DNA of 64,000 nt from Candidatus Anammoximicrobium sp. GTDB lineage: Bacteria; Planctomycetota; Planctomycetia; Pirellulales; Pirellulaceae. The translations under genes were made by a program, and so were the position numbers. The notes under the pieces are model-generated. The model had not been told where the DNA came from. It searched no databases and worked only from the letters and a program-made list of their open reading frames with translations. Position 1 is the stretch's first letter; every line of letters starts with the position of its first letter. Of the stretch, positions 47,725-55,799 are shown piece by piece. The stretch covers positions 50,904 to 114,903 of the forward strand of contig JAAYYU010000144.1 in NCBI GenBank assembly GCA_012515235.1. The letters are read 5' to 3'.

Positions 47725-47979
47725 ATGGCAAGTGTTTTGGATCGTGTGATTGAAGTGACCGCGCGTGTCCTGCGACTGGACCCGGCCGAGATCAAGCCGG
47801 AACACAGCTTTACCGCGGATTTGGGAGCGGAGAGCGTCCAGTCGATCGAACTGGTCGCCATGTTCGAGGAGGAATTCGGCATCGAGATGGACGAAGACGC
47901 AGCGTTGTCCGTGCAGTCCGTCGGCACGGCCGCCGAGTTCATCGAGGGCGTCTGCAAGCAGCAGGGCGTCGCCGTCTAG
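47725..47979 (+). CDS. Acyl carrier protein
   Basis: This 84-residue acidic, four-helix carrier protein has a phosphopantetheine attachment motif, DLGAESVQSIELVAMFEEEF, where the Ser of GAES receives the prosthetic group (the usual form is GADSLD). AGGAGGATTGAGCA is an excellent ribosome binding site. It is not flanked by fatty acid synthesis genes, so it is likely a dedicated carrier. Its position between a nucleotidyltransferase/acyltransferase-like gene and a condensing enzyme suggests it carries an acyl group for one of them. Confidence 0.92.
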   Translation: MASVLDRVIEVTARVLRLDPAEIKPEHSFTADLGAESVQSIELVAMFEEEFGIEMDEDAALSVQSVGTAAEFIEGVCKQQGVAV

Positions 47980-48076
47980 TTCCGCCTCTTGGCTTTTTCT
48001 TTTTTCCTGTTTGGCGTCCAGCGTCGAATCCGGCGCTGGCCGGCGCGTCCTTTCCTGTTTCCGGAGGAGTCTCATA

Positions 48077-49483
48077 ATGCCCCCTGACCAAGCCCGCAAA
48101 GCCCATACGCTGGTCGATTCCACGGCCCCCAATCTGCTGGCAGACACCTTTGATTACGACCTGCCGCCGAAGATCTGCTTCGACGGTCCGTTGGTCGAAG
48201 AGATCGACGGCCAACGCGTCGAGTTCGATCCCAACTCGGTCAAGACGCGGGACATCTTCATCACCGACACCACGTTCCGCGACGGCCAGCAGGCGCGGCC
48301 TCCGTACAGCATCGAGCAGATGGTCCACATCTACGATCTGCTCGGGCAGTTGAGCGGTCCGAACGGCGTCGTCCGGCAGACGGAGTTCTTCCTGTACACC
48401 AAGAACGACCGCGAGACGCTGGACCGCTGCCGGGCGCTGGGGCACAAGTACCCCGAATGCACCGGCTGGATCCGCGCCGTGAAGGGCGACTTTCGCCTGG
48501 TCAAGGAAGCCGGTTTGAAGGAAACGGGCATGTTGACCAGTTGCTCGGACTACCACATTTTCAACAAGCTGAAGTTCAAGAGCCGCCAGGAGTGCATGGA
48601 CTCGTACTGCGAAGTGGTCGACGCGGCGTTCGAGGCCGGCATCCGGCCACGCTGCCACCTGGAGGACGCCACCCGCGCCGACTGGGACGGCTTCGTCCTG
48701 CCCTTCGTGGACCGGCTGATGCGAATGAGCGAACAGGTGCCGGAAGAGCGGTCGGTAAAGATCCGCATCTGCGACACGATGGGCTTCGGACTGCACTATC
48801 CGGGCGTCGCCCTGCCCCGCAGCGTCCCGAAGATCATCTACAAACTGAACCGCGAGTGCGGCGTGCCCAGCCACCGGCTGGAATGGCACGGCCACAACGA
48901 CTTCCATCGAGTGCTCGCCAACGGCGCGACCGCCTGGCTGTACGGCTGCGACGCCCTGAACGGAACCCTGTTCGGGTTCGGCGAACGCACCGGCAACCCG
49001 CCGCTGGAAGGCGCGATCATCGAGTACATTTCGCTGAAGCACGACCCGTGCGGGATCCGCACCGAAATGATCACCGAACTGGCCGACTACATGCGTTCCC
49101 TCGACTTCCCGATTCCGGTGAATTACCCGTTCGTCGGCAAACAGTTCAATACGACCAGCGCCGGCATTCATGCGGGCGGCCTGCGCCAGGACGAACGGAT
49201 CTACAACATCTTCAACACGGCCAAACTGCTGAACCGGCCGCCGCGCGTGTCGCTGACCGACAAGACCGGCTCCGACGGCGTGGTGCTGTGGGTCAACGAG
49301 TTCTTCGGCCTGAAGGGACACGACCGCATCAACAAGATCAAGTGCCACAAACTGGCCCGCTGGGTGATGGACCAGTACGAAGTCCATCACCGCATCACGT
49401 CCATCAGCGACGAGGAGATGGAGACTCAAGTCCGGGAACTCATGCCGGAATACTGGGAGAAGTACAAGGGAGCCCAGCGCTAA
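48077..49483 (+). CDS. DRE-TIM condensing enzyme (homocitrate / isopropylmalate / Re-citrate synthase-like)
   Basis: This is a 468-residue protein; the ATG at 48077 has CCGGAGGAGTCTC before it, better than the open upstream frame. Motifs are DTTFRDGQQA (the DRE motif; its Asp and Arg bind substrate and metal), EWHGHNDF (two metal-ligand His), and GFGERTGNPPLEG. The C-terminus (EVHHRITSISDEEM) lacks the LeuA allosteric domain. The enzyme would join acetyl-CoA to a 2-oxo acid. It is larger than CimA/HCS types and could be a Re-citrate synthase; which acid is used cannot be told from the sequence. It lies 97 bases after the acyl carrier protein gene. Confidence 0.85.
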   Translation: MPPDQARKAHTLVDSTAPNLLADTFDYDLPPKICFDGPLVEEIDGQRVEFDPNSVKTRDIFITDTTFRDGQQARPPYSIEQMVHIYDLLGQLSGPNGVVRQTEFFLYTKNDRETLDRCRALGHKYPECTGWIRAVKGDFRLVKEAGLKETGMLTSCSDYHIFNKLKFKSRQECMDSYCEVVDAAFEAGIRPRCHLEDATRADWDGFVLPFVDRLMRMSEQVPEERSVKIRICDTMGFGLHYPGVALPRSVPKIIYKLNRECGVPSHRLEWHGHNDFHRVLANGATAWLYGCDALNGTLFGFGERTGNPPLEGAIIEYISLKHDPCGIRTEMITELADYMRSLDFPIPVNYPFVGKQFNTTSAGIHAGGLRQDERIYNIFNTAKLLNRPPRVSLTDKTGSDGVVLWVNEFFGLKGHDRINKIKCHKLARWVMDQYEVHHRITSISDEEMETQVRELMPEYWEKYKGAQR

Positions 49484-49511
49484 ACGGACTCCCGGAGCGC
49501 GTGCTTCGCGC

Positions 49512-49544
49512 AGCAGCCCGGCTGGTCGGCCACGCCGGGCTGCT
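49512..49544. terminator. GC-rich hairpin, possible terminator
   Basis: AGCAGCCCGGC (49512-49522) pairs with GCCGGGCTGCT (49534-49544). It lies 29 bases after the condensing enzyme stop and before the convergent cupin gene. No U run follows on either strand, so termination is possible but not clear. Confidence 0.35.
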
Positions 49545-49640
49545 CCACGTCCCGGCCCCGCGTTCCGGTTCGCCGCCCAGGTTCAGGTCGGGCTGCCGAC
49601 GCGGGATGCGGCGGCCGAGGCGGACCCGGGCGGAGTCGCG

Positions 49641-49970
49641 TCACAGATAATCCTCGCGCATCGGACAGAACACGTCCAAGGCTTTCGCGGGCTTGGCTCC
49701 CGCGACCACGCGGTGCCGAGTGCCGCCGGGAATGCGCCACATCTGGCCGGGTTGGACGAGGTAATGCTCCTCATCGATGAAGAATTCCAACTCGCCCTCC
49801 ATCAAAAAACCCATCTGCTCGTGGGGATGGCTGTGCCACTCCACCACCGCGCCCGGTTCGAATTCTACGTACGCCAACATCATCTCCTGGCCGGGCAACG
49901 CGCTGAGCGTCACGCCAGGAAAAATCTGGTGCTGCCTGCATTGCTCGCGGCTGGCAACGTATTTTGACAT
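49641..49970 (-). CDS. Cupin-domain protein
   Basis: This 109-residue single-domain cupin has the metal motif EWHSHPHEQMGFLMEGELEF (cited in part; HxH..E) and the second motif LVQPGQMWRIPGGTRHRV (G..P..H..). Two ATGs stand side by side (49973 and 49970); the second sits 4 bases after AGGAGG and is preferred. It probably binds a metal and a small carboxylate, or acts as a sensor; no specific substrate can be named. It is monocistronic, convergent with the condensing enzyme gene. Confidence 0.88.
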   Translation of the reverse strand: MSKYVASREQCRQHQIFPGVTLSALPGQEMMLAYVEFEPGAVVEWHSHPHEQMGFLMEGELEFFIDEEHYLVQPGQMWRIPGGTRHRVVAGAKPAKALDVFCPMREDYL

Positions 49971-50101
49971 CATCCCTCCTGCCCCCCCGTGAGAAAGGTT
50001 GTTGACGGGATTCTACCGCCTGGTGCCGAGGCCGTAAACGGCAGGAAAGAGAGGAAGGACGAGAAACGGAAGGGAAACACGGTCCCCTGCCAAAACCAAA
50101 A

Positions 50102-50127
50102 AGCCCGGCTTCGAGCGAAGCCGGGCT
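50102..50127 (-). terminator. Terminator of the ferritin gene
   Basis: AGCCCGGCTTCG (50102-50113) pairs with CGAAGCCGGGCT (50116-50127). Read on the minus strand it is followed by TTTTTGGTTTTGG. It lies 19 bases after the ferritin stop. Confidence 0.75.
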
Positions 50128-50145
50128 CCGTCACGCCGACGCGCC

Positions 50146-50640
50146 TTACTTGGAGGCCGTCCGCTGGGCCAGCCGGCCGTCCATCTGCAGGATGCCCATC
50201 GGGTGGTCGCCGACCATTTTCAGCTTCTCGACGATCCCCAAGGCATGGGCTTCCTCCTCCACCTGCTCCGCCACAAACCACTGCAGGAAGTTGACCGCGG
50301 CGTGGTCGCCCTCCTTGGTCGCCAAATCGACCAGGGCATTGATCTTGGCGCTGATCTCACACTCGTGATCGTAAGCCTGCTGGAAAATCTCCAGCGGCGT
50401 CGCCCACTCCAGCGGCGGCTGGTCGATCTGCTTCAGCATGACGCGCCCGCCGCGGACGCCGATGAAGTCCAGGAACTTCATCGCGTGCTCACGCTCCTCT
50501 TCCGCTTGCAGACGCATCCAACCGGCCATCCCGTCCAAATTCTTGGCCGTGAAACAGTTGGCCATGGAAAGATACAGGTACGCCGAATAAAACTCTGCGT
50601 TCAAGTGGTCGTTGAAGGCTTGCTCGATCTTCTTGTTCAT
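50146..50640 (-). CDS. ftnA: Ferritin
   Basis: This 164-residue non-haem ferritin oxidises and stores iron in a 24-mer shell. Ferroxidase residues are conserved: Glu16, Glu49 and His52 (LQAEEEREHAMKF), and the E..Q..E set in DHECEISAKI and WFVAEQVEEEAHA. No transmembrane or signal sequence, so cytoplasmic. The ATG at 50640 has GAAAGGGAGAGTTTC upstream. A Fur-box-like site lies about 155 bp upstream (50793), and a terminator follows. It is a single-gene unit. Confidence 0.95.
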   Translation of the reverse strand: MNKKIEQAFNDHLNAEFYSAYLYLSMANCFTAKNLDGMAGWMRLQAEEEREHAMKFLDFIGVRGGRVMLKQIDQPPLEWATPLEIFQQAYDHECEISAKINALVDLATKEGDHAAVNFLQWFVAEQVEEEAHALGIVEKLKMVGDHPMGILQMDGRLAQRTASK

Positions 50641-50661
50641 GAAACTCTCCCTTTCTTCAAA

Positions 50662-50685
50662 ATCGGTTGTCCAATCGGTTGTCCA
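50662..50685. repeat. Two exact 12-bp direct repeats before ferritin
   Basis: ATCGGTTGTCCA occurs twice in tandem (50662-50673 and 50674-50685), 22 to 45 bases before the ferritin start on the minus strand. They sit in the untranslated leader and might bind a regulator or be slippage products. Confidence 0.6.
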
Positions 50686-50792
50686 ATCGCTTTGACGTTC
50701 CAAAACTCTATTTGGATATACCGGAAGCCAGCCCGATGACAAGGGGTTCAAGACTGGGTTTCAGGGAAGAACCCGCCTGGACCCGATTTTAA

Positions 50793-50807
50793 TGAGAACG
50801 AGTATCA
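50793..50807. promoter_or_regulatory. Fur-box-like site
   Basis: TGAGAACGAGTATCA fits the 7-1-7 Fur pattern TGATAAT-G-ATTATCA with three mismatches. It is about 155 bp upstream of the ferritin start. Ferritin genes are often iron regulated, which supports the reading, but the match is not perfect. Confidence 0.45.
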
Positions 50808-50906
50808 AAAACAACGTCTGATTCCGCTATTATCGCCCGCGTCACTGCCGCCAGGACGCCCATACGACTTGCTTGACGCCGTTCGAGCCGCGGTAGTACT
50901 GCATTT

Positions 50907-53786
50907 CTACTTGGCAGGCGATACGCCGGATGCGGCGAAGTGGGCGGCGATTTCTTCCGGGCCCAGCGGGCGGTCGTAAACGGCTACCTGGTCGATACAG
51001 CCTTGGAAGGGGGCGAACCGATCGTTGCGGGCTCCGACGAAGATCTGGCCGCAGCTGTCCGGAAACGTCGGCATCTGGCGTCCCTCGATGTCCGGTTCGG
51101 CCGCGCCGTTCAGGTACACGCGGACCTGGTCGCCCTGACGCACCAATACGACGTGATTCCAGGAGTTCAGCGGCAGCAGCGTAGCGCCGGTGAGCAGTTC
51201 GTTCCGCCGGTTGCCGTTGAAGACGATCAGGCGGGCGGTGGCAACATTGGTCCCGCCGATCCCCACGTGCTCGCCCGGCGCTTCGGCGGCGCCGTCCTCG
51301 CCGCGCGAGAAGAAGTAGCCGGTCACGGCCCGCGAGTTGACGGGCAGCTCGTTCCAGATCCACATCTCGGCCGAGTAGTCCCGCGGCAGTTCGGCCAGAA
51401 CGGATTTCAGCCGCCCGCCGGAGAAGTTCGCCGCTGCCACGTCCGGGCGACGGATCTCCGCACCCTCTTCCAGCACCGCGGCATGCTCGTGACCGCTGGC
51501 ATCGGGCACGCTCCGCCCGTCGGCTTCGTGCAAGGTCCACCAGGCCAGCGGCCGGCTCTGACGGATGGCGGCTGCATAGCATTCCAGATCGGCCGGGGCG
51601 CTGGGGCGGCTCGTCTGGATGGGCGCGGTCGCCGGCGGCGGCAGCGGCCGGGGCGGAGTCAGGCCGGAAGCCCGGTAATGCGCGGCGACTTCGTCCGCCG
51701 TCAGGGCCCGCGTGTACACGGCGACGTCGTCCAGTTTGCCTTCCAGCGTGCTGTCACGATCGTGACGGCCGCCGAAGAACAGGTGTCGTCCCGGCAGCGG
51801 TTTGACGTCGGCTTCGCCCGCGATTTCGGGCTCTGGCTTGCCGTTCAAGTACACGGTCACGGTGCGGCCGTTGCGGACCAGCACCACGTGGTGCCAGGCG
51901 CGCATCCGTAGCGGCGTCTGGCCGGACAGTTCCGCGTCCAGCCCGTTGGCGAACCGCAAGACGCCGTCGCCAGCCGCCACGCCGGCAATTTGCAGCTGGT
52001 CGGTGGACAGGCCCTCATCGCCTTCCAATCCCACGGCGAACAAATGGCCGCAGACGGGCCGCGCGTCGGCCGGCATGCCGTTCCAGAACCAGAATTCGAC
52101 GCTGTAGGCATCGCTCCAGTCGGGGGCGGCGGCCTTGATGCGTCCGCCCGCGAGGTGGACGCCGCGGTTGGGCGTCTGTTCCGCGAACTCGAGCTCGTGC
52201 GGGCTGCGGCCGGGCAAGTAGAAGGCCACGCCCAGTTCGTACTGGCCGGGCCGGTTCTGGCCCGATGCGTCGCGGGCTGTCGAGCCCGCGAGTTCGTCCA
52301 GTCGCCAGAAGGCGGCTGGTCGGGATTGCTCGACGGCGCGGACGTAGTCGTCGGCGGGCGGTTCGCGCAGCGTGCGCCGCCGGCCGGAGATTTGCTCCAG
52401 GAGCGTCAGCAACCGGTCCACCATCTTCGGCTCGGCCTCGACTTCCAGTCCCGCCGTCCGCGCGGGCCACGTCGTGTAGCCGCCCAGGAAGTGCTGCTCT
52501 GGCGGCGGGATGTAGCCGTACGCGCCGTTGGCCAGTTCGATGTTGAACGTCTGTTCGAGCGGGCTTTGCGCTTTCAGCTTCAGCCCCGTGATCCCGTAGA
52601 CTTCGTTCGGCAAAGCGGTGATCCCCAAGTCCCCGATCCGCACGGCCTGCAGCTTGATTTCGACCTCCGGCCGCTCGTGCAGGTACAGGGCTTCCAAGGC
52701 GTAAACCTCCTGCTGGTTCTTGGGCAGCCGGTCTTGGATTCCGGCGACGATCTCTTTGGCCCACGCCAGGCGTTCGGCGTCCGGCGCTCGCCGCGCCAGC
52801 GTCAGACACGACTCGGCCATCGCCAGCGGCACCCACTCGTGATAGACGATCTGCTGGTACGCTTCGTGGGCGATCTGAGTCAGAGCCATGGTGTAACCTT
52901 CCAGCCCCGGATCGTTGGCCGGTTTGGCGTAGTCCATCCACATACTGTCGCCGCTGGTGCCCTGGGACATCATGCCCACGAACTCCGGCGAGACCTTGTC
53001 CGCGCCGATCAAGCCGGCTAACGCGTCCCCGAACCGCCCGCAGAAATCGCTGGAGACGGCGGGCGAGCCCTTGTAGTGCATGGCGTAATTGCCCAGCACG
53101 GCGATCGGCCGCCCGTCGGGCGACTGGACGGACAGCAGCGTCAGTCCCTGATCGGCAGGCCCCGCCGGCCCGACATGATTGGGACTCTGGTAGCCCGGGT
53201 GCATCATGGCCCGCACGGTCCGGTTGCCAAAGGGATCGTTGGTCATGCGGTCCGGCCGGTAGACCCAGCGGCGGCAGTGGTTGTGGGCATAGTTCTGGAC
53301 GCTCGTCCAGCCGACGCGCGCCGCTTCGAGCTTGTCCGCGGCCAGGACGATGCTTTGGACGATCTGTTGGGGCAGGAACTGGGTGTAAGCCGCGTCGGCA
53401 CGGCTGCCCAGCGCGCCCATGACCGAGGGCGCCGAATGCGTGTGCGTGGCGGAGATCAACATGCGATCCGTGGGGATGCCGGTGGCCTGGCTCGCCTGAC
53501 GCTTGACCTCGTCCAGAAGCTCGCGCGTTATCATCAGGTTGTCGACGACGACCAGCGCGATTCGCGTGGTCCCGTCGTCCAGGATCAACGCGCGAGACAT
53601 CAAGCGGTCGTTGGCGCGGCTGGCCGTGCGCTCCAGGAACCCGCCGCTGTTGATCACCGGAAAACTCGTAGGCGTGACGTCCACCTGGACGGCGCCGGCG
53701 CGAAAGGTCTTCCCATCGGCAGCGGAAACGCCGGTAGCAAGGGCGGCGAACCAGGGGGCGAGCAGAAAGCAAGGGAGGATTCTCAT
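50907..53786 (-). CDS. Exported ceramidase-like hydrolase with two LamG domains
   Basis: This 959-residue protein has an ATG at 53786 behind GGAGGCCCGATTG (a TTG lies one codon earlier) and a signal peptide (MRILPCFLLAPWFAALATGV). The N-terminal 450 residues follow the neutral/alkaline ceramidase pattern: FRAGAVQVDVTPTSFPV, the metal motif SATHTHSAPSV, and GTSGDSMWMDY, which matches the active-site Ser region. Two LamG-like sandwiches follow (about 475-720 and 740-955), each with WHHVVLVR or WNHVVLVR and ending in LDDVAVYTRALTADEV or IDQVAVYDRPLGPEEI. The lipid or amide substrate is unknown; the LamG pair probably fixes the enzyme to a glycan or surface. It is exported. Confidence 0.82.
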   Translation of the reverse strand: MRILPCFLLAPWFAALATGVSAADGKTFRAGAVQVDVTPTSFPVINSGGFLERTASRANDRLMSRALILDDGTTRIALVVVDNLMITRELLDEVKRQASQATGIPTDRMLISATHTHSAPSVMGALGSRADAAYTQFLPQQIVQSIVLAADKLEAARVGWTSVQNYAHNHCRRWVYRPDRMTNDPFGNRTVRAMMHPGYQSPNHVGPAGPADQGLTLLSVQSPDGRPIAVLGNYAMHYKGSPAVSSDFCGRFGDALAGLIGADKVSPEFVGMMSQGTSGDSMWMDYAKPANDPGLEGYTMALTQIAHEAYQQIVYHEWVPLAMAESCLTLARRAPDAERLAWAKEIVAGIQDRLPKNQQEVYALEALYLHERPEVEIKLQAVRIGDLGITALPNEVYGITGLKLKAQSPLEQTFNIELANGAYGYIPPPEQHFLGGYTTWPARTAGLEVEAEPKMVDRLLTLLEQISGRRRTLREPPADDYVRAVEQSRPAAFWRLDELAGSTARDASGQNRPGQYELGVAFYLPGRSPHELEFAEQTPNRGVHLAGGRIKAAAPDWSDAYSVEFWFWNGMPADARPVCGHLFAVGLEGDEGLSTDQLQIAGVAAGDGVLRFANGLDAELSGQTPLRMRAWHHVVLVRNGRTVTVYLNGKPEPEIAGEADVKPLPGRHLFFGGRHDRDSTLEGKLDDVAVYTRALTADEVAAHYRASGLTPPRPLPPPATAPIQTSRPSAPADLECYAAAIRQSRPLAWWTLHEADGRSVPDASGHEHAAVLEEGAEIRRPDVAAANFSGGRLKSVLAELPRDYSAEMWIWNELPVNSRAVTGYFFSRGEDGAAEAPGEHVGIGGTNVATARLIVFNGNRRNELLTGATLLPLNSWNHVVLVRQGDQVRVYLNGAAEPDIEGRQMPTFPDSCGQIFVGARNDRFAPFQGCIDQVAVYDRPLGPEEIAAHFAASGVSPAK

Positions 53787-53816
53787 CAATCGGGCCTCCG
53801 TGGGAGTTTTCGGGTT

Positions 53817-53839
53817 GGGGTCAGGCTTCCAGAATTCTA
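53817..53839. repeat. Single arm of the REP-like GGGGTCAGGCTT element
   Basis: GGGGTCAGGCTTCCAGAATTC differs at one base from the arms of the palindrome at 32831-32927 over the shared part. There is no inverted partner nearby. It lies between the ceramidase-like gene and its upstream repeats. Confidence 0.7.
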
Positions 53840-53984
53840 CTCCGCCCCGTTCTTGGCGCCAGCCATAGGTTAGGAACCTGCTCGGTCAAAATTGGCTACG
53901 GTGCCTGTTCCGCTTTTCCTCATTTCTTTCCCCGCCAAACTGCCTTTGATTTCCAGGACAGAGACCGAAAACGCTTTCTGCACC

Positions 53985-54156
53985 CGTCGCCACCACGCTG
54001 CTCGCCAGCGTGGAGCGATGTCCAACACCAGAGATGTCCCCGAAAAAAACCGCTTGCGTCGCCACCACGCTGCTCGCCAGCGTGGAGCGGTGTTCAACAC
54101 CAGAGACGTCCCCGAAAAAACCGCTTGCGTCGCCACCACGCTGCTCGCCAGCGTGG
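53985..54156. repeat. Three tandem copies of a 71-72-bp hairpin repeat
   Basis: Copies start at 53985, 54057 and 54128 (the last is cut after 29 bases). Each starts with CGTCGCCACCACGCTGCTCG and carries a stem, CCACGCTG / CAGCGTGG. The rest of the unit (..CAACACCAGAGA.GTCCCC..) repeats with few substitutions and ends in an A6-7 run. The spacer between two ceramidase-like genes is otherwise gene-free. It is not a CRISPR: there are no unique spacers. Confidence 0.85.
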
Positions 54157-54301
54157 TGGCCGAAGAGGTCGTGGGACGGGTGGTTCTGAACAGCAATCAA
54201 CACGGGACAGTCGCCATTTCCCAGGCTCGTGAGGAATCCGTGCAGGGACCTTCTTGCTGCCGCGTTCAATCCGCTTTGCGCCCGCGACTTCCGGCACACG
54301 G

Positions 54302-55738
54302 TCACTTGGGGTCGCGGACCTCCGCCACCATTTCCAGCAGCGTGTCGAGCAGCTTTTCCGAGGCGTGCGGCTCGAAAGCGCAGGAGCCGAGCCAAGTCTC
54401 ATAGCCGCCCCATTCGAAGTGCTTCGCGGTCGGAATGTAGCCGAACCCGCCGTGGGCCCATTCGACCAGGACCGCCGGCTGCATCCCCGCCCGCTGACGG
54501 AACTCCAGACCGATCTCGCAAAACGGCTCGCCGGGCATCGTGCCGATGCACGCCGGGCCGATCCGCAACACCTGCAACGGCACCGACACCTTCTGCTCGC
54601 GGTCGATCATCCCCATGATGCGCCGGGCGTAGCTGTAGGGCAGGTTGACCTGATCGGGCTTGGGGGCCGGCTTGGTCAACGTCTGCTTGGCCCAGGCAAT
54701 TTGTTCGGCCGTGGGACTCGGACGAGCGACGATGGTCTCCCGAAAGCGGGCGGCCAAAGTGACCTGATCGCGATACTCGGCCTTGGCCAGCGCCGCGTAC
54801 ACTTTGTCGGCCAAGTCATGGGCTACGAAGCGGATCTGCTCGTAGGGCTTCTTGGCAGGGCGCGGCTGGCGGAAATTGACGTTGTTGATGTCGCCGCTGG
54901 AAGCGTTGGCCATCAGGGCCACCAGCGGCGGACCCTGCTCGTCGCCGCCGAGCAGCCGTTCGAGCCGGTCGCAGTACACGCCGTAGTAGTCGGCCGAGAT
55001 ATCGCCCTTCGGCACGCCGCCCACATAATGCAACGAGTAGGTCGAGTAGACGGCGATCGGCCGCCCGTCGGGCTCGCGCAGGGCCAGGATCGTCACCGTG
55101 GGATCGGTTGGCCCGGCCGGCTTCACCAGGTCCGAACTGCCTGCTGATGGATTCATTTTGACCTGGTCGATCCCGCCGAAGGGATTGGGCGGCATGGTGC
55201 CGGGCTTGAGAAACCAACGGCGGTTGAACACGTGCTCCGGGGCCTGAGTGGTCAGGCACGCCAAGTGGGCCGGACGCAACCGGTTCGCGGCGCAGCGCAC
55301 GCCGTCGACGATGCGCCGCACGACAAAGGCGCGGTAGTCGGCGTACTGCGGTTGCTCAGCGGCGGGTGCCTTGCCGCCGACGCTGCTGGCTGAATGGGTA
55401 TGTACGGCGGAGATCAGCACGTTGGCCGCCGGAATCCCGACCTGCTTCTCGATCAGGCTTCGCGACTCGGCGCACATGCCTGCCTCGGTTCCCAGCAGAT
55501 CGAGGACGACCAGGGCGAGCTTCGTCTTTCCGTCGTCGAGCACGAGGCATCGAGCGTGCAGTTCATCATGCACGTTGGTCGACAGCGGGGCGATGAAATT
55601 GCCGACAATCGGCCGGCCCAGCGGCGGCGTAATCACGCTTGTGGCCGCGCCGGCCCGGAACCCGGGCGCCGGCGGGGCCGCGCACAGCGTCGCAGCAATC
55701 AAGGAACAGGCAACGAAGGCGAGCACCGACGATTTCAT
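54302..55738 (-). CDS. Exported ceramidase-like hydrolase (paralogue B)
   Basis: This 478-residue protein starts at the ATG at 55738 (GGAGACTCATGTT upstream); the frame runs on to 56203, into the preceding gene, without a start. Signal peptide MKSSVLAFVACSLIAATLCA. The single domain has FRAGAATSVITPPLGRPIVG, the metal motif SAVHTHSASSV and ASSGDINNVNF, matching the ceramidase-type N-terminal domain. It is closely related to the next gene upstream (shared RRWFLKPGT, VKPAGPTDPTV, GDISADYYG), so the two are a tandem duplication, 61 bases apart and likely cotranscribed. The substrate is unknown; exported. Confidence 0.85.
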   Translation of the reverse strand: MKSSVLAFVACSLIAATLCAAPPAPGFRAGAATSVITPPLGRPIVGNFIAPLSTNVHDELHARCLVLDDGKTKLALVVLDLLGTEAGMCAESRSLIEKQVGIPAANVLISAVHTHSASSVGGKAPAAEQPQYADYRAFVVRRIVDGVRCAANRLRPAHLACLTTQAPEHVFNRRWFLKPGTMPPNPFGGIDQVKMNPSAGSSDLVKPAGPTDPTVTILALREPDGRPIAVYSTYSLHYVGGVPKGDISADYYGVYCDRLERLLGGDEQGPPLVALMANASSGDINNVNFRQPRPAKKPYEQIRFVAHDLADKVYAALAKAEYRDQVTLAARFRETIVARPSPTAEQIAWAKQTLTKPAPKPDQVNLPYSYARRIMGMIDREQKVSVPLQVLRIGPACIGTMPGEPFCEIGLEFRQRAGMQPAVLVEWAHGGFGYIPTAKHFEWGGYETWLGSCAFEPHASEKLLDTLLEMVAEVRDPK

Positions 55739-55799
55739 AACATGAGTCTCCGGAAGTTTGCGGTCGTTCAAGGCTTGGCGTTCGAGCGGGCCAACGAGG

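Noticed and set aside
53985..54156. CRISPR-like appearance of the tandem repeats
   Set aside because: The copies are contiguous with no unique spacers, and no cas genes are present.
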